Shown one piece after another: positions 34,560 to 47,835 of a stretch of 64,000 bases of DNA (positions are counted from its first letter, which is position 1; every line of letters starts with the position of its first letter). The DNA is from Lathyrus oleraceus (taxonomy: Eukaryota > Streptophyta > Magnoliopsida > Fabales > Fabaceae): NCBI RefSeq assembly GCF_024323335.1, contig NC_066583.1, positions 272,002,916 through 272,066,915 on the forward strand, written 5' to 3'. The position numbers and the translations under genes were made by a program. Under the pieces are notes generated by a model that saw nothing but the letters and a program-made list of their open reading frames with translations, was not told the DNA's origin and did not search any database.

Positions 34560-34875
34560 TGCGAACTATCTCCAATTTACAGTTAACAACCTAATCACTA
34601 CCCGTGCGAAACTTCTACCTAAGACTCTCCTAGGTGTGAGACCCTTCTCACCTCCCTATCAATCACAACAGTGATACTTAAACACTTACAAGAATTCAGA
34701 AGACATACTTCACAGACACATAATCACCCAATGCTGAAAAGCTTATGAGTGTTTGACAATGCTTACAACCAATCAATACATTCCTACTCATATATCAAGA
34801 TGATATTTGAGAGGCTCACAAATGACACAACCACTCAAACCCTAATACGGTCAACTATCTTCTCTTATGCGTCTC
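34560..34875 (-). repeat. Probable copia LTR, left half (split by Ogre)
   Basis: This joins with 61041 onward across the Ogre insertion. Read on the minus strand, a TATA box (CTATAAATAGA at 61065-61075) lies just upstream of this half, so it would be the R-U5 side of an LTR. There is no ORF. The lower border is uncertain. Confidence 0.45.
34871..34875. repeat. Target site duplication GTCTC, left copy (Ogre)
   Basis: GTCTC precedes the LTR terminus TGTCGCATCG and recurs at 61041-61045. Confidence 0.95.
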
Positions 34876-35877
34876 TGTCGCATCGCGCGAAAAACCGGCG
34901 GGAAAAGAAGAACAACAGAGCCGCCACCGTGCGTTATTTATCCCAAAAGAGGGAAAGGAAACGCTCAGAGTAAACCTGGGAAAAGACATGGTCTCGCGAC
35001 CAAAGAGTATGGGTTCGGGAGTCGGTTATGCGAAGGGAAGGTATTAGCACCCCTACGCATCCGTAGTACTCTACGGGATCCACGCACAAAAGGAAGGAAA
35101 ACTGGTTGCTAAACACTGCTCAAACACACACACACTGGCTGAAAGAGACAAAAGAAACTGACTGAAACTGAACTCGGCAGGATGTCGCATCCTGGGCCTA
35201 CTTAGTCTATCAGGCATAGACATCAGAGTCGAAGTAGTTCGGACCGGGGAAACGACACATGCTCGCTAAGGTATCGCACCCTATGCATACGTATCTTCTC
35301 GGACGAGAGAAGAATCAGAGCATTCGTAGCTCGGCTGACACGCACACAAACAAACACAAATAGGAAAACGTGGAGCCCGACTGCCAGTCACTGGACTTAT
35401 GTCAGCATCCGAACCTAAACACACACAAGAAGGCAAACAATGAGCCTGAATGCCAATTGCTGGACTTACATCAGCATCCGAACCAAACACACGCACACTG
35501 GAACCCAAATGCCACTCGATGGACTTACATCAGCTTCCAAGCACACAACAACACAACAAGTTAATAGGGAGTCGGGGACTCGAGCCTATAACTGTCAAGC
35601 ACACACTCAAACAGACAGACAACAAATTGCTAAGGAGTCAGGCACTCGAGCCTAGCAACTGTCAAACAACACACACAAAAAAGAAAAAGGGCGCCCGGAG
35701 AGATCAGCTCAATCTCCTGCCTACATACTTCATCTGGTGTGAAGATCAGGGCGATGTAGTTCCCCTACGCAGGGATAAGGATCTAGCCTAACCAGATAAC
35801 AGAGGGAGACACAACTAGGGAGACTACGACTCGAGCCTAGATGTTATCATGCAAATCATCCCTAAGTTAAGGTTTCT

Positions 35878-36090
35878 AGCTAACTTGCACAGGAAGCAAG
35901 CCTATCCTAAGTATGGCTCACACAGGAAGCAAGCCACACACACTTAACTTGCACAGGAAGCAAGCCAAGCAAAACCTAACTTGCACAGGAAGCAAGTCTA
36001 AACTAATCCTAACTTGCACAGGAAGCAAGTCAAACTATCTTAACTTGCACAGGAAGCAAGTCAAACTATCCTAACTTGCACAGGAAGCAA
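35878..36090. repeat. Hairpin repeat array, ACTTGC ... GCAAGT (x7), in the 3' LTR
   Basis: Seven units of the type ACTTGCACAGGAAGCAAGT recur at roughly 25-35 bp. One is degraded to GGCTCACACAGGAAGCAAG. The arms ACTTGC and GCAAGT are complementary, so each unit can form a small hairpin. Confidence 0.92.
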
Positions 36091-38462
36091 GTCAAACAAT
36101 CCTACAAGCACAGATAGCACACGCTATACACAAACAAGTGGCTCAAACAAGGGTTAGGTTTTAGTCAAGGGGTCATATCAACCTCAACAAACAAACCTCT
36201 GGAATTGGGTGAATGTTGCTCTTAACCTTGCCATTGAGGGGCTAAGGTGAAGCAGATGAAAAGGATGAAGTGAGGATGAGACCTCACAGCTCTTATCCCT
36301 GGCCTGGGAGAGCTCAAGACAAGAATGTGTGGGTTCAGAAAGTGGGAACCCTTCTACACATTTAAAACTGACTCAACTGTACAGTTGTACAAGATCTTGG
36401 GTTTGTATCCGCAATGCATCAACACAGTGGTGTGAGCAAAGCAGATGACACACTGAATAGTGGGGGATAGATTGCATATCCCTACCTTCCACCAATTGCC
36501 TCTTCACTTAGGAGGTCTTTGACTCTAGGCAAGGACAAAGTTAAACATCCACAAACATTGCCTCTTAAGGAGGACTTCAGACAGTTGCCCGGCCAAGTAA
36601 CAGGCCAGGTCTTCCAGACTACATGAAGTAAAAGAGACACACCTCAATGCAAATTGCTTATACAAGCAAAGCAAAGCAAAAAGTTCACAAGGAACTAAGC
36701 AACTAAAGCACCTGAAACAGTCAAGCAGATGTTAGCATGCAACTTTAAACAAACAAACAGAAACAGAAACAGAAACCAACAGTCAATTGGAGGCACATGG
36801 ATGTGCAAGGCACAAGGCTTAAGGCATGTGAACCAAGCCACCTACAAAACAAAGAGGTTAGACAATGATACTTGAGCAAGCTCAGCCAAAAGAATTGGTC
36901 ACAATGGCCATTTGATGGTCAACCTGAAATCACAAACTCAAAGGTGAGTAGCAGGACCACTAGGGCAAGCCTAGGGTCAAAAATGAATGAGAAAGTCAAG
37001 ACAGCAAGGGTCAAGTATCCAAAATCATATTCAAACCATTAGGAAACAAAACCAATTGGGTTTACATTCATATCAATCACTAACATCATTTCATGACCAG
37101 ATTAGGTCAAAACATGGCAATCAGAAGCTCACAGAAGTCAACAGCAAGACTTAACTTAAAAGCAATCTAAACATTTTCCAAAAAATCACCAAATAAATTA
37201 TGATCACCCTAACACATAGCATGGTAAGCATGTCAAATTTCATCCCATTTGGATGAGAGGAAGGCAGTCAATGAAAATCAGAAAGTCAAAGCAAATTTGA
37301 ACATGCTTAAGGAAGTCAACCAAACATGCATCAACTTAGAAAAATCATAAGTCAAGAATGGTGTATGATAAATGAATGGGATCAAAACCATGGTAAAGAT
37401 GAGGATGTCTAGTTATCTCATGTAAAATTTCATGTCCATCCAATAAAGTATGAGAATTTCACAAATGAAATGGAAACAAGTGTCACACAAGGTCAACATT
37501 TGACTAGGCAGGGAAGAAAAATCTCAAACAAATGGAAAATAGTTCAATTAAATCCAAGAAAATTCACAAGTAATCTAGACATACAAGGGTAGGTTCATGC
37601 AAAATTTGGGGTCATTTGGATGTAAGGAAGCATGTGAACAAAATTAGGGAAAATGCATGATCATGGTATGGCACCAAATGTAACACATGACTTCAAAAAA
37701 TCATAACCAGAAAACCACAAATGGGAAATCCACAAACTTTATACCAAAATGAAGGTGAACATGTCTAGTTTCATCACAAAAAATTTCAAGCTCATTGGAT
37801 GCAACATGAGTATTTCACAATTGAAATGGTAAGATGTATCATTTATGCATACATTTCACAAACCCTAGATCCATTTAATATCCATCCAAGCAAAAAATTA
37901 ATAAAAATCATGATAAAATAGAGGACATGCTTGTGAACATGATGAAAAAAGTTTCATAATTTTTGGATGAATAATGAATCAAATATGAATTATGGAAGTG
38001 GAGGAACAATTGGATGAAAACATGAACAAAAGCAATGGTCAACAAGGGTCAGCATGGCAATTTTGTAATTATGTGTGCCACTAATTGAAACGGCAGCGCT
38101 TCACACAGCCAAACGAAATAAGCTGATTGGCTCTCCCTTAATGAAACAGTAACTTAAGCAACCACAGCCAATAGCATTTGAGTTTTCTGGTTTTTTCAAA
38201 AAGAACTTAGGGTTTAAGCTTCAACAGCATGGACATTCATCATCGACCACAAAAAATTCAACCAGAAACAGAAATTGAGTACATCAATCTCATCAGCATG
38301 CAACATACATTAATAATCCAAGCATTGTTTTCCTTAAAACACAATAACCATCATGAATCGAAGACAAATACATTCATACATCAGTTTTCAAATCAAGAAA
38401 TCTCCCAGCATACTCAACCATTTTATGTGATTCAAATTTCAAAATGATTAGCATGGTGTGAT

Positions 38463-39164
38463 CTAACTAAAGCATGCAATAGTTTCAGGAATGGTGGAAC
38501 TCGAAAAACTCACCAAATCAGCAGGGCAATGGTGATACAGTTGGTATTTGGTGACCAATGCTTGAAACTGATGAAATAAGGCTTTCCAATGTTGATTAGT
38601 TGAAGAATTTGCCTTGTGGATGCTTGCCTTTGCCAATGCCTCAGTCAAGTTCTCTTGTATTGGTTGGAGTATGTTGGTTATGCTGGTCACTAGCAGGCCA
38701 AACAATTGGTGAGCCAAGCTGTTGTTGATGGTTTTCTGAGTGACAGAAAAATGGTGGAATGGGAGTTGGTCATGTGTTGCAAGGCAGGGTTTGACAGGAA
38801 ATGCACAAACAAGGTGAGTTGGAGTGAGTGTGAGAGGGCAAGTTGCAAGGGTTTGTCTGCAGTGGGATGTTGGAAAACAAAATGCAAGGCTTGGTTGCTT
38901 GATGTTTTGGACAGAGAGAATGAAATGTAAAATAGCAAGGTCAGGGTTGGGAGAGTGTGAAAGGTTTTTTAGAGGAAAGTGAGGGCAAGTGAGGGCAAGG
39001 TCTATTATGTGTTGGCTGTTAGCAGGTGATTTGTTGCATTTTGACAGAAAAGTGAGGGCAAGGTCCATGTCATTGTGGTTTTGGGCTGCTGTATGGTGGT
39101 ATGCTGCTAGCAAGTTTGTTGGCAGAGAAGCGAGGGCAAGGTTCCCTTTTGACAGGAATTGCAA
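38463..39164 (-). other. 233-codon open frame inside the Ogre LTR, sense strand
   Basis: The frame is open in the element's sense direction and is preserved in both LTRs (also 57944-58645). Its product would be rich in His, Leu, Ser and Ala and would reflect repeated TGAGGGCAAGG DNA (LALTFLSKC-like repeats). I recognise no domain. It may simply be a chance ORF in a low-complexity stretch. The two copies are not independent evidence because the LTRs are almost identical. Confidence 0.3.
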
Positions 39165-41560
39165 AACAAGAAAAATGTCAACCCTCTCTCAATGAATGCA
39201 GTTATGTGGTTGTGGAATGCAGATTAGCAGGGCCAGGTGTTGTGACCTGTCTTGTGGCAGGTTTTTGAAGAGATGGCAAAGGGTGTTTGCTGTAGAGTTT
39301 GGACAGAAAAGCAAGGTGAAGGCAAGATTCAAACATGACCTTCTGCTGCAGTGTGGCCTATTATGTTTATTGACAGAAAAAGCATGGTGGTTTGTGAGAT
39401 GTCTTGTGGCAGGATTGGTGCTCCTTTTTTTTTTTTTTTTTTGACAGCCAGAATGCAAATGGTAAGCAATGTGTGTCCTTTGAATGAGAATGCCCAATCT
39501 ATTTGCCTTGGCCAAAGTAGTTTGTGATGCCCCTTTCTGCCCTTGCTGCTGTTCCCTCAATATGCAGAAAAAGCAAACATCATCAAAGCTGCTATCTCAT
39601 ATGGTACAAGTATGGTGTGGAGGTCTTGTTTTGAGAAATTGCCAAGGTTTTCCCTCTCCTGCTGCAGTATTGTGACAGACCTTAGAAGAGAAAAAAATCA
39701 AAGTGTTTTTGGTAATGAGTGTAAGATGGTTGGTTTGCCCCCTTGCTTCACAATGATCAATATGCCTCTGTCATCAAAATGCCATGCTTTTTTAATACTA
39801 TTGTCCTTGACAGCAAAAGTTATGGTTCATGAAGGTATGGTCTCTTTGAATTGTACAGTAGGATAAAGTTTTTTTTGGTTGCAAAGCAAGGTTGGATTTT
39901 GGAGATTTGGACAGAAATCTTGGAAAAATAGCAGGGCCCCCTCCTTTGAATGAATGTGGTTTGCAGGTTTTTTTGGAACTGTGGAGTTTGGCCAGCTTCA
40001 ATTGGATTTCAAAAGACAGCTAAATGCACAATGCCTGCTGGACGGTACAAGGCCAGGTTAGGTTTTTTGAGCAATTGCCAAGGTGTTTCCTCCTTTTCTG
40101 CAGTATGGTGACAGGTCCTTTTTTTGAAGAGAAATGCCAATGGTGTGTGGTTTGTAGCTGCCTTTTTGTGACAGTGCTAGCCAAGCCCTTGTCTTGTGTG
40201 GCAATATGACAGAAAATTGGGGGGAAAATTCTGCTGTGAGAGTACAAGTTATGGTTGTGAAAGTATGGTACAAACATGTCCTTTTTCCAATTCTTAAGCA
40301 ACTAAGCATGGTTCTTTGTTTTGCTGTTAATTTTAGGCTGTAAGTGAGGCTCTAATGACAGAAAAGTTGCTGCATAATGCTGTCCTTTTGAGGTACAAGG
40401 CAAGGCATGGACAAGTATGGTTAAATGGTACTTTTCTTACAATTCAAGCAACCAAGCAATATTCACATGTGCTGCATATTTTGACTTTGCAAACACCTTC
40501 TAAATGACATTTATGAGCTGTTCCAATTGGTCAAATGTTGAAAAAATGTTTGAGTCAAAAAGTCAACTCTTGGTCAAACTTACATTTAAATGAAAAAGGT
40601 CAAAATATGCCATTTTGATTGGTGAAGTTTTGGCTCATGAAACTTATATTTTTGGAAAGAGGGGATCAAATGTGACTTGTAGGAAAAAACCCCACCAAAA
40701 TTGGCCAAACGGTTTGGGAGATATGGCCCTTTGAAGTTCAAGATTTTCTGAAATCGATTCGATCATAACTTGCCAACCACACATGGGAATTGAGAATTCT
40801 AGGACTTTTTGGAAATGGGAGAACAAGATCTTCAACTTTCATGTTGGGCAAAAATTCATTTGAGGCTTGTATCACAATGTAAGTTTGAGGATCAAGACTT
40901 TCCATTTATGGCAAGTTTTAGTTACAGGCCCAGTTTCCATTTTGGGAAATTTATGATCTGGCTTCAAATTCTTCCATGATGGTGCTTGGCATGATGTATG
41001 ATGACTATTTGGACATGAATGAACTCTCACAAACCAATTCCAATCATCCAATCACTGATTAAATGGACAGTTGACCAACAGTTGACTTTTAGGGTTTTTG
41101 ACTGTCTGTGCATTGACTGATGAATTCCAAACCCTAATTCCTTGAGAATTTGACTTCAAATGATGTCCCAAGTTGTATGAACTCTTGATTATTGACCATG
41201 GTGCCCAAATTCCACAAGAATGACCACCATCCACTGCTTTGACTGATTGTTGACTGTTTAGGGTTTTGACCTGGTTGTGCATTGACTGCTGACCTCTGAG
41301 CCTTCCACCCTTGACTTGAACACTTCAAAAAGACCTCCAAGTCATGTGAACTTGTTGGACAAACCCTAGGGCTTTGATTCCTTGAGAAACACCTTTGCTT
41401 GCTTGGTTGACTGATCAGGAGATTAGTTTGACCTAATTCTTGATTGCTTGCTCTTGAGGCAACTGAGGGATAATGCAAATGCTATGCAATGGATCATGAT
41501 ATGCTATGACCTAATATGAAAATGTATGTATAATGGTAGGTGCAAATTTGAGGTGCTACA

Positions 41561-41572
41561 GCTGCCCCTATT
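41561..41572 (-). promoter_or_regulatory. Polypurine tract of the Ogre element
   Basis: The minus strand reads AATAGGGGCAGC directly before the 3' LTR start TGTAGCACC. Confidence 0.8.
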
Positions 41573-41689
41573 CAATCAGCTGGGAACCCGAATGGATGAT
41601 AGCAACGGCTGTCAGACTTTCAGGGTAAACAGGGATTGAATACCAAAGAACCGTAGAATTTGCACAGACTGGATATAATACAAAAGAAC

Positions 41690-42890
41690 CACGTCATTTA
41701 CCGATGACAAACTGCAATTGACAGCTTCAGCAAAAGCAAAACCATTTACCGATGGTTGGAGAACTGGAAACTTGATATTTACCGATATCAACTTCAGCAC
41801 GACCATTTACCGCTGGCGGCTGGGGAAAAACAAACTTCTGAAAATCAAAACCATTTACCGATGGCTAGAACTTGATATTTACCGATATCAACTTCAGCCA
41901 GACCATTTACCGCTGGCGGCTGGGGAAAAACAAACTTCTGAAAATCAAAACCATTTACCGATGGCTAGAACTTGATATTTACCGATATCAACTTCAGCCA
42001 GACCATTTACCGATGGCTGCTGGGAAAACAGATTCGATGTTGAAAGGAAGTAAGACCATTTACCGATGGTGGCTTCAAAGAAACTTGACATTTACCGATG
42101 TCAACTTCAAACTGGCCATTTACCGATGGCTACTGTAACTGGGAATTCGACATTTACCGATATCGAAGAAATACGGGGCCATTTACCGATGGCATCTCCA
42201 CTTGGGGAGGAACAAAATCTTTGTGATGATACCAGACAAGACGTTTACCGACGACTTCTGGGGATTTTGTTTTTATTGACCAGACATTTACTGATGACTG
42301 GGATGAGACTCGATGTTTTACCGACATCGAAAGGTGATGTTTACCGACATCAAAAGAATGACCAGACATTTACCGATGACTGGGGTGGGACACGATGTTT
42401 ACCGACATCGAAAGATGATGTTTACCGACATCCAAAGAAATGACCAGACATTTACCGATGACTGGGAATGAGAAATTAATTGGGGAGATACAAATATTTG
42501 CAACTGGAAACCAGATAGGACATTTACAGATGACTCTACTGGGGATTTCTAGTTGGGGATTTATCAGACATTTACCGATGACTGAAAGAAAGACTCGATG
42601 TTTACCGACATCGAAGCAATGGCGTTTACCGACACCAAAAAAATGACCAGACATTTACCGATGACTGGGTGGAGACTCGATGTTTACAGACATCGAAAGA
42701 TGATGTTTACCGACATCAAAAAATGACCAGACATTTACCGATGACTGGAGTAAGACTCGATGTTTACAGACACCGAAACAATGGTGCTTACCGACACCAA
42801 AGAAATGACCAGACATTTACCGATGACTGGGGAAAAGACTCGATGTTTACAGACACCGAAACAATGGTGTTTACCGACACCAAACAAAGA
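41690..42890 (-). repeat. Tandem repeats (TTTACCGA family) in the Ogre 3' untranslated region
   Basis: About 40 copies of CATTTACCGATG or GTTTACCGACATC occur in several higher-order patterns. One is a 112-bp-scale unit at about 41780-42010 (ACCATTTACCGCTGGCGGCT ... CTTGATATTTACCGATATCA). Another is a 50-120 bp scale unit from 42240 (ACCAGACATTTACCGATGAC ... CGATGTTTACCGACATCG). The resulting ORFs in three frames are by-products. Confidence 0.95.
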
Positions 42891-42959
42891 AAAACACACG
42901 CGGGTGCTGACATGACACTGACTGGTATCACAAAGTACAATATCTGGGATATGCTGAGG

Positions 42960-44357
42960 CAAGGCTGATCACTTGCTAGGGGTCTCACTGGGGAGAAACA
43001 AACCTTCTGTCTCCATCGGGTGAGGAAATAAACCTCTGTGGGGAATAAACAATTCTGAAAGCTGTCAAGAGCAACTGTAGCAGTCTTGCTGTGCTGACGT
43101 TGAATGAAATGATCCGCCTCTGCCGGGGATACGGTCTGATGAAGCTAACACATGAATGCATATGTTTGAATTTTTCTACGGCGTAATGCTCCATATTGAA
43201 TGGGAATGCTACGCAATTTTTGAAGATGCAATGATTACTACATGCAAAATGCAAATGAACCCTGGCTAGGGAACCGAAATGATCAGATACTCTGACTCTG
43301 TGGGGAGACTCCTCTTGGGGAAATACTCTGCGGGGAACTCTGCTTGAGGAATGGTAAAGCGACTTCACACTCATGTTGAAGAAAAGCACTGCTGCTGGGG
43401 AAAGATAAACTCCGCTGGGGATATCCTTCAGTCTACAGGTGGGATAAATGCTGGAGATAAATTTCGATGAACCTGCCTCACTCGGGGAGGAAATCGGCAA
43501 ATACAGGCCTACTGGGGATAGGCAATCCTTAGATCTGTTGGGGAATAGAAGGCACTATCCACACACGTCTCCGCAGGGGAACATAGCTCTGATAGCTTCC
43601 AGACTTGCTTGGGGAAAATATCTGCTGAGGAAACGTCCTCCCATATGCCAACCTGAAAAACAGCACAACAAAATGCCCCCAGGGGATACATGGACAAGAT
43701 ACGCTCAAGTGTCCTCAACATTCAAAATGATTTTCGAATGTTTTGTCATCCTGCAAGCCATCGTATAGCCTCCATGTTCTTATATGCAATGCTTATCAAA
43801 AATTCGGACATTTTGCAAACAAAACAGTAAAAATAAAAACAAGAGCTATTTATCTGAACAACAATTTTTATTGATTGAAAATGTGCCTGAAGAGGCAAAT
43901 ACATTGGGGAGCAATTCCTAGAAAGAGGTAATTGCGCACAAAAAGGAAAAAATCTATCCTAATGGCAACGTGAACACGGCATCCACCATTTCCCAATTCT
44001 GTTATAACTCACAGATCATCATTTTTCCTCCCAACTCCTTGCTTTCTGAGAAGAACGACTGGACGGATCACATCTTTCGAGATGGCAGATGACAAAGCTT
44101 GATGAAGTACAGACAACTCAGACTGTAGTCTTCGCTTTAATCCCTAACTTTTGCCTGGATCGCCCTTTCGGGTTTTCGATCCACCGGGATACCCATTTTT
44201 GCCTAAGCCGCCCTTGCGGGTTTTCGACTTACCGGGTGTACACATTTTTATTTTTATCCCTAATTTTTGCCCGAACCTTTCTTTCTGTTTTTTTTGGTTC
44301 GCCGGGATGCCCATTTTTTGCCTGGACTCTTTTATTCTTTTTGTCCAGCGGGTCAAT
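42960..44357 (-). repeat. Degenerate repeats between Ogre integrase and the TTTACCGA array
   Basis: From 42960 to 43680 there are scattered CTGGGGA, TCTGCTGGGGAAA and TGGGGAATA phrases, a decayed repeat rich in GGGGA. At 44130-44345 three units of about 60 bp read GGGTTTTCGATCCACCGGG, CCCATTTTTGCC and similar. No protein is supported, although several frames remain open by chance. Confidence 0.7.
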
Positions 44358-47300
44358 TTATGCGAAGTATTTTTTGACTACATCTGAGTTGACAGGAGAC
44401 GGAAAATCTTCACCATCCATAGTTGTAAGCATCAAGGCCCCACCGGAGAAAACCTTCTTCACAACATACGGACCTTCGTAATTAGGAGTCCACTTGCCCC
44501 TGTTATCTGTACCGGGAGGGAGGATCCTCTTCAAGACTAAATCACCGACCTGATAGCTTCGAGGACGCACTTTCTGATCAAAGGCTCGCTTCATCCTTCT
44601 CTGATACAACTGTCCATGGCATACAGCTGCTAACCGTCTCTCCTCGATAAGGCTCAATTCGTTAAACCTTGTTCGAATCCACTCGGCTTCGTCCAGCTTG
44701 ACATCCAATAAAACTCTCAGAGAAGGAATCTCCACTTCAACAGGTAGGACAGCTTCCATACCATACACAAGGGAGTAAGGGGTTGCCCCGGTCGACGTAC
44801 GTACTGAGGTACGGTACCCATGCAAAGCGAAAGGCAGCATCTCATGCCAATCCTTGTACGTAACGACCATCTTCTGCACAATCTTCTTGATATTCTTGTT
44901 CGCCGCTTCTACAGCACCATTCATCTTCGGTCTGTAAGGAGAAGAATTGTGATGTTCAATCTTGAAATCTTTACAAAGCTCTTTCATCATCTTGTTATTG
45001 AGATTCGAACCATTGTCAGTGATGATTCTCTCAGGAACTCCATAACGACAGATGATTTCTTTCTTGATGAACCGGGTAACCACTTGTTTGGTAACGTTAG
45101 CGTAGGAAGCTGCTTCCACCCATTTGGTGAAGTAGTCAATCGCAACCAAGATGAAGCGATGTCCATTTGAAGCAGCAGGCTCAATCTTCCCAATCATATC
45201 AATGCCCCACATGGCAAACGGCCAAGGCGAATTCATGATATTCAGAGGGCTTGGTGGTACATGCACCTTATCAGCATAGATTTGACACTTATGGCACTTC
45301 CGAGCATACTTGAAACAATCGGATTCCATAGTCATCCAGTAATAACCAGCTCTCAGCAATTTCTTCGACATGGCATGACCACCGGCATGAGTACCGAAGG
45401 AACCTTCATGAACTTCCTGCATTAACATGTCCGCCTCGGGTCTATCCACGCATCTGAGCAAGACCATGTCAAAGTTCCTTTTGTATAGCACATCATCCTG
45501 ATTCAAATAGAAGCTTCCAGCTAGCCTCCTCAGGGTTTTCTTGTCATTCTTCGACGCACCTTCAGGATACTCCTGAGTCTTGAGGAAGTTCTTGATGTCA
45601 TAATACCACGGCTTCTCATCAATCACAACAGACTCGGCTGCAAACACATACGCAGGCCTCTCAAGTCGATTCACCGCAACATGTGGCACATGATTCCACC
45701 AATGAACTTTGATCATGGACGACAAAGTAGCCAAGGCATCAGCCATTTGATTCTCATCCCGGGGGACATGATACAACTTCACTTTCTTGAAGAACGTCAG
45801 TATTCTTCTGGTGTAATCTCTATACGGAATCAAATGCGGCTGATTCGTATTCCAATCTCCATTGACTTGATTGACCACTAGAGCTGAATCTCCAAATATA
45901 TCAAGTGTTTTGATCCTCAGATCAATGGCTTCTTCTATCCCCATGATACAAGCCTCATACTCAGCTTCGTTGTTGGTGACGTCAAACGTCAATCTGGCAG
46001 AAAAAGGTATATGAGCACCTTTAGGATTGATCAATACTGCCCCAACACCATTACCATTCATATTCACAGCCCCATCAAACATCAGTGTCCACTTGTCATC
46101 CGGGTCCGGTCCTTCCTCGACAAGAGGCTCTTCGCAATCTTTCATCTTAAGATACATGATGTCTTCATCAGGGAATTCAAACATCATTGGCTGATAATCT
46201 TCAATCGGTTGTTCAGCGAGGTAGTCTGACAGAATACTACCTTTGATGGCCTTCTGGGACGTGTACTGAATGTCATACTCTGTTAAGATCATCTGCCAAC
46301 GGGCAACGCGTCCGGTGAGAGCTGGTTTCTCAAAGATGTACTTCACTGGATCCATCTTAGAATTCAATAAGGTAGTATGGTTCAGCATATACTGTCTCAG
46401 TCGGCGAGCAGCCCAGGCCAAAGCACAACAAGTTTTCTCGAGCAGTGAATATCTTGTTTCACAGTCGGTAAACTTTTTGCTAAGGTAGTATATGGCATGC
46501 TCTTTTCGACCAGACTCGTCATGCTGTCCCAATACACACCCCATCGAGTTCTCAGTCACTGACAGGTACATTATCAGAGGTCTCCCTGGAACTGGAGGTA
46601 TAAGGATTGGAGGTTTCTGTAAATACTCCTTTATCTTGTCAAAAGCTTTCTGACAATCATCATTCCACTTGATCGCTTGATTCTTTCTAAGCAGTTTGAA
46701 AATTGGTTCACATGTAGCAGTTAGATGAGATATGAACCTTGCAATGTAGTTCAACCTCCCTAAAAACCCACGGACTTGCTTTTCCGTTTTCGGTTCTGGC
46801 ATCTCTTGAATAGCTTTGACTTTCGCTGGATCAACCTCAATCCCTTTCTCACTGACAATGAAGCCTAAGAGCTTCCCGGATCTCACCCCAAACGTACACT
46901 TGTTCGGATTCAACCTCAGCTTGAACTTTCTCAACCGGTCAAACAACTTCTGTAAATTAACCAGGTGCTCCTCTTCTGTCTGCGACTTCGCAATCATATC
47001 GTCCACGTACACTTCGATTTCTTTGTGCATCATGTCATGAAAAAGAGTCGTCATTGCCCTTTGATAGGTAGCACCAGCATTCTTCAGCCCAAATGGCATC
47101 ACCTTATAGCAGAACGTGCCCCAAGGTGTAATGAATGTCGTCTTTTCCATGTCCTCTGGCGCCATCTTGATCTGATTATACCCAGAGAAACCATCCATGA
47201 AGGAGAATACCGAGGATTGAGCCGTATTATCAACCAATACATCAATGTGAGGTAATGGGAAATCATCTTTCGGACTCGCTCTATTCAAATCCCGGTAATC

Positions 47301-47835
47301 GACACACATTCTGACTTTACCATCCTTCTTCGGCACGGGAACGATGTTGGCCACCCACGGCGGATAACTTGTAACAGCCAGAAAACCTGCATCCCACTGC
47401 TTCTGAACCTCTTCCTTGATCTTAGTTGCCATGTCAGGGCTCGTTCTACGAAGCTTCTGCTTGACCGAAGGACATCCTTCTCTAAGAGGTAATCGGTGCA
47501 TCACAATGTCTGTATCCAAACCAGGCATATCTTGATACGACCAGGCGAACACCTCCACATATTCTCTCAGCATCTCAATCAGCCTCCTCTTGACAGAGTC
47601 CTCTAAAGCAGCCCCAATCTTGATTTCTCTTTTGGCGTCTTCAGTACCCAAATTAATAGTTTCCAACTCCTCCTGATGAGGTTGGATGACCCTTTCCTCC
47701 TGCTTCAGTAATCTGGCTAATTCTGCAGGGAGTTCACAGTCTTCCTCACTCTCCTCTTCAGCTTGGTAGATGGGATTGTCGAAATCATACTGAGCCATAA
47801 CAGAACTGTTCATAGTGAATGCCATAAGATCGCTT
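44358..47835 (-). CDS. Ogre pol: reverse transcriptase, two RNase H regions and integrase (exon 2)
   Basis: This exon is read after the predicted 3' splice site. The open frame itself reaches up to 47903. RT has DAGFLAVTSYPPWVANIVPV, MPFGLKNAGATYQRAM and the catalytic YVDDMIAKS (about residue 297 of the open frame). A first RNase-H-like region (about 440-560) has MYLSVTENSMGCVLGQ, where the usual first Asp is not seen. A second RNase H (about 604-740) has MFDGAVNMNGNGVGAVL, NNEAEYEACIMG and ENQMADALA. Integrase has a zinc site ending CHKCQIYAD (about 870), then GIDMIGK, ITDNGSN and EAANKNIKK carrying the Asp, Asp and Glu. A dual RNase H is a Tat-lineage trait. It copies the genomic RNA and inserts the DNA. 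No stops break it. Confidence 0.95.

Larger units (their letters stand above)
34876..41560 (-). repeat. 3' LTR of the Ogre element
   Basis: This 6685-bp copy matches 54357-61040, with about six substitutions and one poly-T length change seen. The many small ORFs inside (for example 35450-35791, 38690-38938, 39543-39866) recur at +19481 only because the LTRs are duplicates. The outermost part of the terminal region reads GTCGCATCGCGCGAAAAACC on the plus strand. Confidence 0.97.

Noticed and set aside
35370..35791. Several overlapping small ORFs in the Ogre LTR (also 54851-55272)
   Set aside because: They overlap in three frames, come from repeated CAGCATCCGAACC-type DNA and are duplicated only because LTRs are duplicated.
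41718..42968. ORFs with IYRWRLGKNK-like repeats on both strands
   Set aside because: They are translations of the TTTACCGA tandem repeats and opposite frames are equally open.
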